From Aridibacter sp965216195 (lineage in GTDB: Bacteria > Acidobacteriota > Blastocatellia > Pyrinomonadales > Pyrinomonadaceae), in contig OZ244151.1 in the NCBI GenBank assembly GCA_965216195.1, positions 3,162,001 to 3,226,000 of the forward strand: DNA of 64,000 nt, given 5' to 3'. How positions within the stretch are numbered: position 1 is the stretch's first letter; each line of letters starts with the position of its first letter. Below are positions 33,701-42,490 of this stretch, piece after piece. The notes below the pieces were generated by a model. It did no database searches. It was not told the DNA's origin and saw nothing but the letters and a program-made list of their open reading frames with translations. The translations under genes and the position numbers were made by a program.

Positions 33701-33908
33701 GAAATCCGGCGTCGTTTGTCGTAACAGTACGCTTGAAACCGGATGTACCTGAGGCGTTAGTTACAGTTACGGTAACTCCTGGAACTACCGCACCCGAACT
33801 GTCGCGGGTGGTTATCTCAATAATTCCGGTAGTTTCCTGCGCAATTGCCGTAGCGGCAAAACATAAAACTGCCAAAAATAAAGAAATAATCTTCTTGTTT
33901 TTGTACAT
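30720..33908 (-). CDS. TonB-dependent receptor, Oar-like, with carboxypeptidase-regulatory domain
   Basis: A 1062-residue outer-membrane protein. A signal peptide (MYKNKKIISLFLAVLCFAATAIAQ) precedes a carboxypeptidase-regulatory Ig-like domain at about 27-115. The plug domain follows with QIDGASGSENTFIVDGNEVT and GATGGVINVVTRGGNN (about 170-250), then a large beta-barrel ending in GRRVTFGFRFIF, an aromatic C-terminus suitable for BAM assembly. Such receptors import large or polymeric substrates or mediate surface functions; the substrate is unknown. GAGGAG precedes the start and a strong terminator follows, so it is monocistronic. The TonB-C protein at 35508 is a possible partner. Confidence 0.9.
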   Translation of the reverse strand: MYKNKKIISLFLAVLCFAATAIAQETTGIIEITTRDSSGAVVPGVTVTVTNASGTSGFKRTVTTNDAGFQRIIRVPPGKYNIKSEATSGFASKTYTNIIVVLGKATAVNLDLSLTGVDAVVDVIAGDNATIDTTESKIQTNITAETAELLPKGQSFGSLLKVSPSTRPESKSGGYQIDGASGSENTFIVDGNEVTNAISGTLDSNNNLPFSLVQEVQVKSSGFEAEYSGATGGVINVVTRGGNNGLHGEFGIGFQPGKLQAAPRDLLFLQGGQATYLSYEGLGNQSGFYPKARISGPIVKDRLWFLGSYTPQIFETSRKIPYQNLPHETFRARTKYEYAFGRIDAQPADSLRLTSTFVWNPISTQGLIPSLSTQTGNSYPSGNGLVGTEYTDTRGGRRNANIFTASGVWTATENIVVGARYGRNFINNKLGTYGLPAPFPYTPTNSRIGCSTSSGPPPPGSGCPGPGTYNGIAWAGSTVFDATVRETIDVDATFITEAGGRHEFKGGYQYNKIFNDVLSPRNAYILLYYGRPIDQWSGRNVTPTPGNIGSARVITFGAQGQASSTNDGIFFQDKWQPTNRLTLNLGFRIEKEEVPSFNEFPAIQFGWGDKVAPRIGAAFDLFGDGSTKISGFFGWFYDRFKYDLPRGSFGGNIYYSNWFELFDPNKDYRTYDPGAILGGAQQIIVGGNCPQTGFAYSEVRCSVDHRVPSNDPSLDIAEQGGVDPDILAMRQTELSFSFEREINERYKFVARYIRKKLDRAVEDAGFITASGSEAYIIGNPGLGLVKQFYEQNGWSPVTAKRKYDAVEVGLNRRFANDFYFNANYTWSRLWGNYSGLASSDEEGRTDPNVSRAFDAPFTESTVAGGETVGKLATDRPHVFKFSGAYALDWNKRFDRWANNTTEFKTFFTAQSGTPVTTFVTVAGYNSIIKTERGDMGRTDFYTQADLGISHRYRFGRDNRYSFVFDLDVLNLFDQNAVTDFFNNSDLTNYSLDDPANGLVTAAEAASLSHGELVSLAERRFQAGGAQTILQKINASTNVDVRYGANENFQTGRRVTFGFRFIF

Positions 33909-34195
33909 TTTTTAACTCCTCTATAGATTTTACAAGTAAAAAATTGATCTATGTGTCTAAAACTCGCACATTTATTTCAATAACGTATGTATAAATAGGC
34001 AAATATGGAGCCATTTTGGCGTTTTCTTGTGAAAAAGTGTTAAGTTCATTAATATGAATACTTACAAATTCATAGACATTAATGCCTGTTCGCGTTTCCG
34101 CTAAATATTACACGCATGTTTCAAAAATTTGTAGATTATTCAATTTTATGGATTTTGTAATTCGCCCGTAAAATAAGGTTTTCAGTATTTATTTA

Positions 34196-35506
34196 ATGTC
34201 AGAAAGAATATACAGAGATTCGGTTCATAACATAATTCGGCTTGAAACCGAAAACTCCGAAGGAAAGTTGCTAACCGAATTGATCGACACACCTGAGTTT
34301 CAGCGTCTGCGGCGCATTCGACAGCTAGGTTTGGCCCACTTTGCTTATCAGGGTGCCGAGCATTCGCGTTTCACACATTCTCTTGGGGTTATGCATCTCG
34401 CATCGCGACTGCTTACAAAACTTAGCCGAAAATACGATATCTCGAAGTCTGATCAAACTGCGGTGCGAGTTGCTGCTCTTCTTCACGACATAGGCCACGG
34501 AGCATTTTCCCATGTTGTCGAGCCGATTCAGAATTTTCATCATGAAACCTTTTCGATTGAGGCGATTTTAAGCGGTGAAACCGCGATTGGAAAACTTCTG
34601 GCGGATTATTCGAGCGAACTTCCGGAAAAAGTAGCGAGTATTATCCGAGGAAACTTTAAACCCGTCGCGTTGGCGCAACTTGTTTCTTCTCAATTAGATG
34701 CTGACCGGATGGACTACCTTTTGCGCGACTCCCTGATGACCGGTGCAAAATATGGAATCTACGATCTCGAATGGATCATAAAGTCGATAGAAATCGATGA
34801 GGAAAATGATCGCCTATATGTTTCTGCGCGTGGAGTTTATGCGGTCGAGGATTATCTTCAGGCCCGCTACTATATGTTTCGGCAAGTCTATTTTCATCGC
34901 ACTTTGCGGTCTGCTGAAGCAATCCTTGGCTCTTTGTTTGGGCGCTCTCTCGAACTATTTCAGATTAGCGGCGCGGTATGGTTTGCAAAAGGTACAGCCT
35001 TTGAAAAGCTCCTTTCCGGCGCAAAACTTACACTTTCGGAACACCTTCAAATTGACGATTCAGACGTTATTTTCCATATAAAACAGTGGCAAAACAGCGA
35101 AGACAATATCTTATCCGACTTATCCTCGCGATTTCTCAACCGAAAGCTATTTAAGGTTTTTGATCTCGATATGCCGAAAAGCGAGCGTGCCGCCTTTATG
35201 GAAAAAGCTGAAGCGATCGTTAGCGATTCGGGTTATAATTCAAAGTATTATTTTACCGAAGATAGCGCGGGCGATGTGCCCTACAATTTCTACACAAAAG
35301 ATTCGAGTGATCCGAAAAATTCGATCTATGTGGAAGACGGGTTTTCAAACCCGCAGATTCGAGAGATATCGGAAGTTAGTGCGGCCGTGCGCGGACTCCA
35401 AAAGGGTTACCAAATTCACAGAGTTTGCTTCCCGAATGAGCTTAAGAATGAAATTACGGAGCTTTACCATAGCGGAAATTTTAAGACAGAAACAAAGGCC
35501 GTTTAG
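34196..35506 (+). CDS. HD-domain phosphohydrolase (SAMHD1/YwfO-like)
   Basis: A 436-residue protein. The HD-domain metal ligands are visible: H in RFTHSLGVMH, HD in LLHDIGHGAFSHV, and D in SSQLDADRMDYLLRDSL. The family includes dGTPases and other nucleotide triphosphohydrolases; the exact substrate is not defined. The C-terminal part (from about 300) is less conserved. The following gene starts 1 bp after the stop, so the two share a transcript. The gap before it (33909-34195) is AT-rich and contains no gene. Confidence 0.85.
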   Translation: MSERIYRDSVHNIIRLETENSEGKLLTELIDTPEFQRLRRIRQLGLAHFAYQGAEHSRFTHSLGVMHLASRLLTKLSRKYDISKSDQTAVRVAALLHDIGHGAFSHVVEPIQNFHHETFSIEAILSGETAIGKLLADYSSELPEKVASIIRGNFKPVALAQLVSSQLDADRMDYLLRDSLMTGAKYGIYDLEWIIKSIEIDEENDRLYVSARGVYAVEDYLQARYYMFRQVYFHRTLRSAEAILGSLFGRSLELFQISGAVWFAKGTAFEKLLSGAKLTLSEHLQIDDSDVIFHIKQWQNSEDNILSDLSSRFLNRKLFKVFDLDMPKSERAAFMEKAEAIVSDSGYNSKYYFTEDSAGDVPYNFYTKDSSDPKNSIYVEDGFSNPQIREISEVSAAVRGLQKGYQIHRVCFPNELKNEITELYHSGNFKTETKAV

Positions 35507-35507
35507 C

Positions 35508-36377
35508 TTGTCTTTACCCGTACAATTCTCAAACAATATAGCGCTCTGCTTTCTCACCTTGGCACTAGTAACGTGTTTTAATTCAAGTAGTTATAGCCAA
35601 AGTCTGGCGATCCTCGCACCTGAAAAAACCGAACAATCTGATTCCGTTATCGAGCGTTTTGAAAGCGAGTTGTCGGCTAGATTTCGGATTCTCGACTCAT
35701 CAATGAGCAAATCGATATTTTCAGCGAGTGGATTTGAGCGACCCTACAATCTTACTGCCAAAAATTCCCGCGACTTTGGAAACATCATCGGCGCAAACTA
35801 CTTTTTACTAATAAAAACCGATACGCTTCGCCGAACAGCCTTCAAGCGGGATGAATATTACGAGTCGTACATTGCTGTTTATCTGGTTAGTTCGCGCACG
35901 GGCAATCTGGTTTTATGGCGATTATCGAAGTTTGAAGAAAGTTCGGAAATGGTTTCGCGGAAGAAACTTTTTGATTCGGTGAGCGATCTAGCGGGGCTGA
36001 TTTCGGCGAAAATTGCAGTGACTGAAAAGACAGAAACTTCGGTCACGCTTTCGAACGCGGAGAAACTGATTGAAGCCGGTTCGGAACCGACTAACGGACT
36101 TAGACCGCCGATGCCGTATCGACGTATTAAACCACAGTACACTGATATCGCAAGCATTTACGATATTTTGGCGACGGTAGACGTGGCAGTCGATGTGGAC
36201 GCCGATGGTGAGGTTTTGAAAACTGAAGTCGTGCGTTGGGCAGGATTCGGCCTTGATAGATCGGTTGTTGAAACGGTGCGAAAGATGCAATGGAGACCGG
36301 CCGACCTAAACGGTAAACCTTTGCCGATGAGAGTTTTACTACGATATAATTTTAAGAATATTAAGTCAGAAGAATAA
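35508..36377 (+). CDS. TonB C-terminal-domain periplasmic protein
   Basis: A TTG start at 35508, preceded by AAAGG, opens a signal peptide (SLPVQFSNNIALCFLTLALV plus TCFNSSSYSQS). An ATG at 35448 would overlap the upstream gene by 59 bp and is less likely. The middle region (about 25-180) resembles no family I can name. The last 80 residues (DVAVDVDADGEVLKTEVVRW AGFGLDRSVVETVRKMQWRP) form a TonB_C domain. No proline-rich linker typical of energy-transducing TonB is present, so it is more likely a TonB_C-containing secreted protein than a true TonB. The plsC gene follows after 15 bp. Confidence 0.75.
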   Translation: MSLPVQFSNNIALCFLTLALVTCFNSSSYSQSLAILAPEKTEQSDSVIERFESELSARFRILDSSMSKSIFSASGFERPYNLTAKNSRDFGNIIGANYFLLIKTDTLRRTAFKRDEYYESYIAVYLVSSRTGNLVLWRLSKFEESSEMVSRKKLFDSVSDLAGLISAKIAVTEKTETSVTLSNAEKLIEAGSEPTNGLRPPMPYRRIKPQYTDIASIYDILATVDVAVDVDADGEVLKTEVVRWAGFGLDRSVVETVRKMQWRPADLNGKPLPMRVLLRYNFKNIKSEE

Positions 36378-36392
36378 TCATTCCCCAAACCA

Positions 36393-37136
36393 ATGAGGTA
36401 CCTTCGCTCGACAATTCGGTTCATCGTGTTCTTTGTTTCCACGATTGCGTTATACATCGCCTGGTTTTTCGGAAATCTGGTTATTCCGAATAAAACCTAT
36501 TGGAGACAGATCGTGTTCCGAAGCTGGTCGCGTCTATTTGTTTGGCTTTCCCAAATAGAAATTGAAACCGTCGGAGAAACGCCAAAACCACCTTTTTTTC
36601 TTGTTTCTAACCACCTAAGTTACGTCGATATTCCCGTGCTGCGCTCGGAAATTGAAAGCGTTTTTGTTGCAAAAAAAGACATTGAAAGTTGGATGATCGC
36701 GGGGAAAATGGTTCGCGACATGGGAAATATTTTCATAAATCGCGAAAACCGCCGAAACATTCCGCAAGCTGGAGCCGAGATCATAGACAGACTCAATCGA
36801 GGCGAGGGTGTGATCATTTTCCCAGAAGGTACGAGCACAAAGGGCGAGGAAGTTTTGCCGTTTAACTCATCCTTTTTTGAGTTTGCCGCAAAAACGGATT
36901 TACCGATTCATTACGCCTCGATCACTTATCAAACAGACGACAGAACAAAAGCGAGCGATGCTATTTGCTGGTGGGATGACACAACTTTTATAACCCATCT
37001 ATGGCGTTTTTTTCAGCTCGAAAATTGTCGGGCCATTATAAGTTTTGGCTTTGAGCCCGTTGCAAAGTCAAACAGGAAGGAACTCGCGAGAGAATTGTGG
37101 AATCGGGTTAGCGAGAAGTTTATACCAGTTGTTTAG
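36393..37136 (+). CDS. plsC: 1-acyl-sn-glycerol-3-phosphate acyltransferase
   Basis: A 247-residue membrane-bound acyltransferase with one N-terminal helix (about 8-32). The catalytic HxxxxD motif is in LVSNHLSYVDIPVL, and FPEGTSTKGEEVLPF is the substrate-binding FPEGT block. It converts lysophosphatidate to phosphatidate in membrane lipid synthesis. It is the last gene of the HD / TonB_C / plsC run and is followed by a bidirectional terminator. The remainder of the gap to 37367 holds nothing recognisable. Confidence 0.9.
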   Translation: MRYLRSTIRFIVFFVSTIALYIAWFFGNLVIPNKTYWRQIVFRSWSRLFVWLSQIEIETVGETPKPPFFLVSNHLSYVDIPVLRSEIESVFVAKKDIESWMIAGKMVRDMGNIFINRENRRNIPQAGAEIIDRLNRGEGVIIFPEGTSTKGEEVLPFNSSFFEFAAKTDLPIHYASITYQTDDRTKASDAICWWDDTTFITHLWRFFQLENCRAIISFGFEPVAKSNRKELARELWNRVSEKFIPVV

Positions 37137-37367
37137 GTCACCGAAACCATTTTTTCTCTTTTTGCTTAATTATTGAAGCAAAATGCACATACTTTTGTAC
37201 TTTCATGAGAAGCATAATGCGTAATTTTTCTCTTCAATTTGTATGCCTTTTGTTTGACCATTCTCTGGCAGCTTTTCAGCCGCGCAAAACAAAGGATTTG
37301 ACGTTAAAAATATGGCCCGAAACGATACGGGTCTGATTTGGCGGCTTCTCTCTGATTTTTAACTTCC

Positions 37368-37396
37368 AGGCTTGGAGTTTTCTTCAAGCCTTTTTT
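37368..37396 (+). terminator. Intrinsic terminator, overlapping the stop of the convergent methyltransferase
   Basis: AGGCTTGGAG-TTTT-CTTCAAGCCT followed by T6 on the plus strand. It closes the plsC transcript. On the minus strand it overlaps the methyltransferase stop. Confidence 0.8.
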
Positions 37397-38094
37397 GTTG
37401 CAACATACAAACCGCGTCCGATTAAACCTTCCGGGTCATGCTCCACTCTCAAATTATTTTTCTCGAAAGCAGCGATCATTTCTTCTACCGTTAGCAATCC
37501 TAGCTCGTGAACCTCTTTTTCGTTTCTCACTTTTCCATTCTCACCGATCAGATACTCAAAAAAGAAGCGAGAAAGCGTGCCTTCATTTTCACCGTAGGTC
37601 ATTCGCGCTATTTTAACTTGATCATCTTCAGCGGTTTGAAGTGAGATATATCCGGGGCTGAAAATTTCGGGAGTGAGCCACGGTTCGACGATTATCTGTC
37701 CATCGGTCTTTAAATGGCTTGCAAAACGTTCGATCGCAGTTGTAATCCGCTCCTGAGTTTGCAAATAGCCGATCGAGCTAAATAAACACATCACAACATC
37801 AAACTTTTTGTCCAACACGAATGCTTCCATACCCGCAACGTAGAAATTTCCCTCAGGAAGTTTTGTGCGGGCGATGTCGATAAACTGCTCGTCCAAGTCG
37901 ATACCATCTATCTGGTAGCTATACTTTTCCGCCAATAGTCGAGCGTGTTCAGCCGTTCCGCAAGCGACGTCGAGAATAGTTTTGGCATCCGGATTTTTCT
38001 CTTTGATGATTTCGTTCAGTAGATCTGCTTCTTTTTCGTAGTCTTTAAACTCGGAATAGATTAAATCGTAAAACTCAGCGGTTTTTGAATACAT
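37384..38094 (-). CDS. Class I SAM-dependent methyltransferase
   Basis: A 236-residue methyltransferase starting MYSKTAEFYDLIYSEFKDYE, preceded by a GGGGTGA sequence. An upstream in-frame ATG at 38136 would lie in the rpoC terminator. Motif I is ILDVACGTAEHARLLAEK with the SAM-binding GxG region, motif II has the acidic GIDLDEQFID, and VVMCLFSSIGYL is the motif IV area. The substrate is unknown; relatives act on small molecules. It is directly downstream of the rpoC terminator and so is expressed separately. Confidence 0.85.
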   Translation of the reverse strand: MYSKTAEFYDLIYSEFKDYEKEADLLNEIIKEKNPDAKTILDVACGTAEHARLLAEKYSYQIDGIDLDEQFIDIARTKLPEGNFYVAGMEAFVLDKKFDVVMCLFSSIGYLQTQERITTAIERFASHLKTDGQIIVEPWLTPEIFSPGYISLQTAEDDQVKIARMTYGENEGTLSRFFFEYLIGENGKVRNEKEVHELGLLTVEEMIAAFEKNNLRVEHDPEGLIGRGLYVATKKA

Positions 38095-38103
38095 TTTGTT
38101 CAC

Positions 38104-38144
38104 CCCAAAAAATAAAAGGCCGAATGAACAAGTCACTCAGCCTT
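38104..38144 (-). terminator. Strong intrinsic terminator after rpoC
   Basis: Minus strand AAGGCTGAGTGA-CTTGT-TCATTCGGCCTT, a 12-bp stem with two G-T pairs, followed by TTATTTTTT. It ends the ribosomal protein/RNA polymerase operon. Confidence 0.92.
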
Positions 38145-38168
38145 TCCGGTGTATTTAGCTCAAAAAAC

Positions 38169-41100
38169 TTAGGCGTCTTTTTTCTTAGCCTCTTTTTCGG
38201 CCTTTACCTTCGCCGTTTCTTTTTCGGCATCGGCTTTTTTGACGGTTTTCACTTTGTCCGAGGTTTTGACCAATGGAATACCGCCCGGAGGTGTTACATC
38301 AACCCCGCCTCGGATATCTAAATGGTCAAACTCATTTACCTCTCTCTGATTGATCGTTGGATCATCATCGACTCTCACATTTCGATAGTAGCGCATCCCA
38401 GTTCCTGCAGGGATCAAACGACCCATAATTACGTTTTCCTTCAGACCTCTTAGATAATCGATCCTTCCGGAAATCGCAGCCTCCGTTAAAACACGCGTGG
38501 TTTCCTGGAAACTCGCCGCGGAGATAAATGAGTCAGTCGAAAGCGAAGCCTTCGTGATTCCCAAAAGAAGTGGCTCGGCGCTTGCAGTTTCGCCCTTATC
38601 TTTGGAAACTCTGCGGTTTTCATCCTCGTAGCGGAAACGATCGACCTGCTCTTCGAGCAAGAAGTCAGTATCCCCAACTTCCTTGATCTTAACCCAACGA
38701 AGCATTTGCCGGACGATAACCTCAATGTGTTTGTCGTTAATCGTAACACCCTGCAGACGATAAACTTCCTGAATTTCGTTTACAAGATATTCCTGTAAAG
38801 CGTCCATTCCGAGAACTTTAAGAATATCGTGCGGATTGAGCGGTCCATCCATCAGAGGTTCGCCAGCTTTTACATAGTCGCCTTCCTGCACATTAATATG
38901 GGTTCCGCGCGGTATTAGATACTCGTGTTCTTCTCCATCCTCACTCGCGACAATTACGCTGCGCTTACCTTTTTTAATCGCACCGAATTTTACCGTACCG
39001 TTGATTTCACTCATAACGGCAGTTTCTTTCGGACGCCGCGCCTCGAAAAGCTCAACAATACGCGGCAAACCACCAACGATGTCTTTGTTTTTCGTCGTTT
39101 CACGAGGAATCTTCGCGATAATATCGCCAACCTTAACGCCCTGTCCGTCCTCAACCATCAGGTTTGCCTGAATCGGCATCTGATAGGTTTTCTGAACTTT
39201 CGTTCCCTTACGGACTTCCAGTCGCGGTTGATTTTTCTCGTCGGAATCCTTCACAACGAGGCGTTTCTGACCGGTGACTTTATCGATGTCTTCAACAACC
39301 GTTTTCCCATCAACTAAATCCTGATACTTAATCTTACCGTCGGTTTCAGTCAAGATCGCGTGCGTAAATGGATCCCAGGTCGCTAAGACGTCGTCTTCCT
39401 TTACCTTTTGTCCATCTTTGACCAAGATATGCGCACCGTAAACGATTGAATAACGCGCAACTTCACGATCGCGATCATCAATCAGTGCTATATCCGACGA
39501 CTGGCGGTTAATATTGATCAGCTCCTTATCGCGGTTTTTAATTACGTTAAGACCGATATACTTAACCGTTCCTTCCATCGAAGCGGTATGCTGCGTTTCC
39601 TGCTCGAGTCTCGCAGTACCACCGACGTGAAAGGTTCTCATCGTAAGCTGCGTGCCGGGCTCTCCAATCGACTGCGCTGCGATAACACCGACCGCCTCAC
39701 CAATTTCAACCGTTCTACCCATCGCAAGATTACGTCCGTAACATCTGACGCAAATTCCGCGTCTTGCTTCACACGTCAAAGGCGAGCGAATCTTGACCTG
39801 CAACAATCCAGATAGTTGAACCTGTGCTGCCAGATCTTCATCGATCTCCTGATTCGCTTTAACGATCACATTTCCATCCACCGGATCTACAATGTCATCA
39901 AGCGCCGTACAACCAACGATTCGATCTTGAAGCGATTCAACTTCTTCGCCATTTCTGACAATCGCTTTCGACCAAATTCCTTTGAGCGTTCCGCAGTCTG
40001 TATCCGAAACAATCACGTCCTGCGCAACATCAACCAATCGACGGGTTAAATAACCCGAGTCAGCAGTTTTAAGGGCCGTATCCGCCAAACCCTTTCGTGC
40101 ACCGTGTGTAGAAATAAAGTATTGCAAGACGTTAAGTCCTTCACGGAAGTTTGCTGTGATCGGCGTCTCGATAATTTCGCCCGAAGGTTTCGCCATAAGA
40201 CCGCGCATGCCTGCAAGTTGTCTGATCTGAGCTTCAGAACCACGCGCTCCTGAATCAGCCATCACAAGAATCGGATTGAGTTCGTTACGCTTTTTCTCGC
40301 GAACGTCCATCGCCATAAACATCTCTTTTGCAACCTTATCCGTTACTTCCGACCAAATCGCCGTTACTTTATTTTGGCGCTCAAGATTGGTCATCGTCGC
40401 ATCTTCGTATTGCTGTTGAAGTTTATCTACCTCAGCTCGAGCATCTTCAATGATCTTCGCCTTGCTGTCAGGCGTAACCATATCGTCAATACCGATCGAA
40501 ATACCCGCTTTAGTTGCATAAAGGAATCCAAGTGCCTTCAGATCATCAAGAAGTGCTACGGTCTGATCATGTCCAAGACGTAGATGACAAAAGTTTACAA
40601 GCGACTGCAATCCTTTCTTTTTAAGTGTTCCGTTTACAAAAGGAAGCCCGTCGCGGGTTAAGCGGTCGTTAAATATAACGCGACCAACCGTCGTATCAAG
40701 TACGCCTTTAAAGTCTTTCTGTATGCGACCCCGCATCACATCTTGGGGATTATGCTCCCTCGTCAAATCAATTAAATCGCCCTCCCAGCGGAGTTTGATT
40801 TTTGCCTGCGTATCGACCGTTTTCGCATCAAGCGCGAGCAAAACTTCCTCGACCGAACCAAAAATTTTGTTTTCGCCAACCATCTTCTCGCGGTCAAGCG
40901 TTAGGTAATAACAACCTAATACTATGTCTTGCGAAGGAACAGCAATCGGTTGACCACTTGCCGGACTCAGTAGATTATTCGAGGCAAGCATCAACATCGA
41001 TGCCTCGATCTGAGCTTCAGCTGAAAGCGGAATATGCACAGCCATCTGGTCACCATCAAAGTCAGCGTTAAATGCTGTACAAACGAGCGGGTGAATTTTG

Positions 41101-42437
41101 ATCGCTTTACCTTCTACCAAAACCGGCTCAAAAGCCTGAATTCCTAAGCGGTGAAGCGTCGGTGCACGGTTTAACAAAACCGGATGATCCCGAATCACTT
41201 CCTCGAGAATATCCCAAACAATTGGCTCCTGCCTTTCAACCATTTCACGCGCCTGTTTAATTGTGGCCGCATGCTGGTCGTTTTCTAACTTGTTATAGAT
41301 AAAAGGCTTGTAAAGTTCCAGAGCCATTTTCTTCGGCAATCCGCACTGATGAAGTTTAAGCTCGGGCCCAACCACGATTACCGAGCGTCCGGAATAATCT
41401 ACACGTTTACCAAGCAGATTCTGTCTGAAACGTCCCTGCTTTCCTTTTAGCGTACCGGAAAGTGATTTGAGCGGACGATTGTTGGCTCCGCGAAGCACAC
41501 GCCCTCTTCTGCCGTTGTCGAAAAGTGCATCGACAGCTTCCTGAAGCATACGTTTTTCGTTTCGAACAATTACTTCCGGCGCGCGCAGCTCCATCAGTTT
41601 CTTCAAACGATTGTTACGGTTAATTACACGTCGGTAAAGATCGTTGAGATCAGACGTTGCAAATCGACCGCCGTCTAGCGGAACAAGCGGACGCAGCTCC
41701 GGCGGAATAACCGGAATCACGTCGAGAATCATCCACTCCGGATTGTTTCCTGAACGCAGAAATGAATTTGCAACTTTAAGCCGCTTCGAATATTTGAGTT
41801 TCTTTTGCTGCGAAGTTGCTTCCCGCATGTCCGTTCTCAGCCGCGCAACAAGCTCAGGAATATCGATCTGCATCAAGAGCTCTTTGATCGCCTCGGCTCC
41901 CATTTTTGCTACAAATTGATGTGGATATTCCTGCATCAGTTCGCGATATCGTTCATCCGTCAGCAAATCCTTTTCCGTTAAATCAGGAACATCGCCCGGA
42001 TCAACTACGATATAGAGTTCGAAATAAAGAATCTTTTCGAGGTCACGCAAGGTGATGTCGAGAAGGTGCCCGATTCGAGACGGCAGTCCTTTAAAGAACC
42101 ACACATGAGAACACGGGCTCGCCAGATCAATATGACCAAGCCGCTCACGTCTAACTTTGGATTGAGTTACTTCAACGCCGCACTTGTCGCATTTTACGCC
42201 GCGGTGTTTCATGCGCTTGTACTTTCCGCACAAACATTCCCAATCGGAAACCGGACCAAAAATTCGCGCGCAGAAAAGACCATCGCGTTCCGGTTTGAAC
42301 GTTCGATAATTGATCGTTTCCGGTTTCGTTACTTCGCCGTGAGACCATTCTCTGATCTTCTCAGGCGAAGCGAGCGAAATACGAATCGCCTCAAAGTTAG
42401 GACTTAATTGTGTTTTTTCTTTTTGAAATCGAAACAT
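38169..42437 (-). CDS. rpoC: DNA-directed RNA polymerase subunit beta'
   Basis: A 1422-residue subunit from the ATG at 42437, which has GGAG upstream and gives MFRFQKEKTQ. The ATG at 42461 adds eight residues and is less likely. The N-terminal zinc finger CLCGKYKRMKHRGVKCDKCG, the active-site magnesium loop NADFDGDQMAVH, the bridge/trigger region and the second zinc cluster CGTLKG ... CEARRGICVRC are all present. The C-terminus is a lysine/glutamate-rich tail (KKADAEKETAKVKAEKEAKK). It follows rpoB by 53 bp. Confidence 0.98.
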   Translation of the reverse strand: MFRFQKEKTQLSPNFEAIRISLASPEKIREWSHGEVTKPETINYRTFKPERDGLFCARIFGPVSDWECLCGKYKRMKHRGVKCDKCGVEVTQSKVRRERLGHIDLASPCSHVWFFKGLPSRIGHLLDITLRDLEKILYFELYIVVDPGDVPDLTEKDLLTDERYRELMQEYPHQFVAKMGAEAIKELLMQIDIPELVARLRTDMREATSQQKKLKYSKRLKVANSFLRSGNNPEWMILDVIPVIPPELRPLVPLDGGRFATSDLNDLYRRVINRNNRLKKLMELRAPEVIVRNEKRMLQEAVDALFDNGRRGRVLRGANNRPLKSLSGTLKGKQGRFRQNLLGKRVDYSGRSVIVVGPELKLHQCGLPKKMALELYKPFIYNKLENDQHAATIKQAREMVERQEPIVWDILEEVIRDHPVLLNRAPTLHRLGIQAFEPVLVEGKAIKIHPLVCTAFNADFDGDQMAVHIPLSAEAQIEASMLMLASNNLLSPASGQPIAVPSQDIVLGCYYLTLDREKMVGENKIFGSVEEVLLALDAKTVDTQAKIKLRWEGDLIDLTREHNPQDVMRGRIQKDFKGVLDTTVGRVIFNDRLTRDGLPFVNGTLKKKGLQSLVNFCHLRLGHDQTVALLDDLKALGFLYATKAGISIGIDDMVTPDSKAKIIEDARAEVDKLQQQYEDATMTNLERQNKVTAIWSEVTDKVAKEMFMAMDVREKKRNELNPILVMADSGARGSEAQIRQLAGMRGLMAKPSGEIIETPITANFREGLNVLQYFISTHGARKGLADTALKTADSGYLTRRLVDVAQDVIVSDTDCGTLKGIWSKAIVRNGEEVESLQDRIVGCTALDDIVDPVDGNVIVKANQEIDEDLAAQVQLSGLLQVKIRSPLTCEARRGICVRCYGRNLAMGRTVEIGEAVGVIAAQSIGEPGTQLTMRTFHVGGTARLEQETQHTASMEGTVKYIGLNVIKNRDKELININRQSSDIALIDDRDREVARYSIVYGAHILVKDGQKVKEDDVLATWDPFTHAILTETDGKIKYQDLVDGKTVVEDIDKVTGQKRLVVKDSDEKNQPRLEVRKGTKVQKTYQMPIQANLMVEDGQGVKVGDIIAKIPRETTKNKDIVGGLPRIVELFEARRPKETAVMSEINGTVKFGAIKKGKRSVIVASEDGEEHEYLIPRGTHINVQEGDYVKAGEPLMDGPLNPHDILKVLGMDALQEYLVNEIQEVYRLQGVTINDKHIEVIVRQMLRWVKIKEVGDTDFLLEEQVDRFRYEDENRRVSKDKGETASAEPLLLGITKASLSTDSFISAASFQETTRVLTEAAISGRIDYLRGLKENVIMGRLIPAGTGMRYYRNVRVDDDPTINQREVNEFDHLDIRGGVDVTPPGGIPLVKTSDKVKTVKKADAEKETAKVKAEKEAKKKDA

Positions 42438-42490
42438 CTTTTTCTCCAAATGCCCCGCCAAAAAAGGCGGAGTATCTACCGTCGCTTTTA

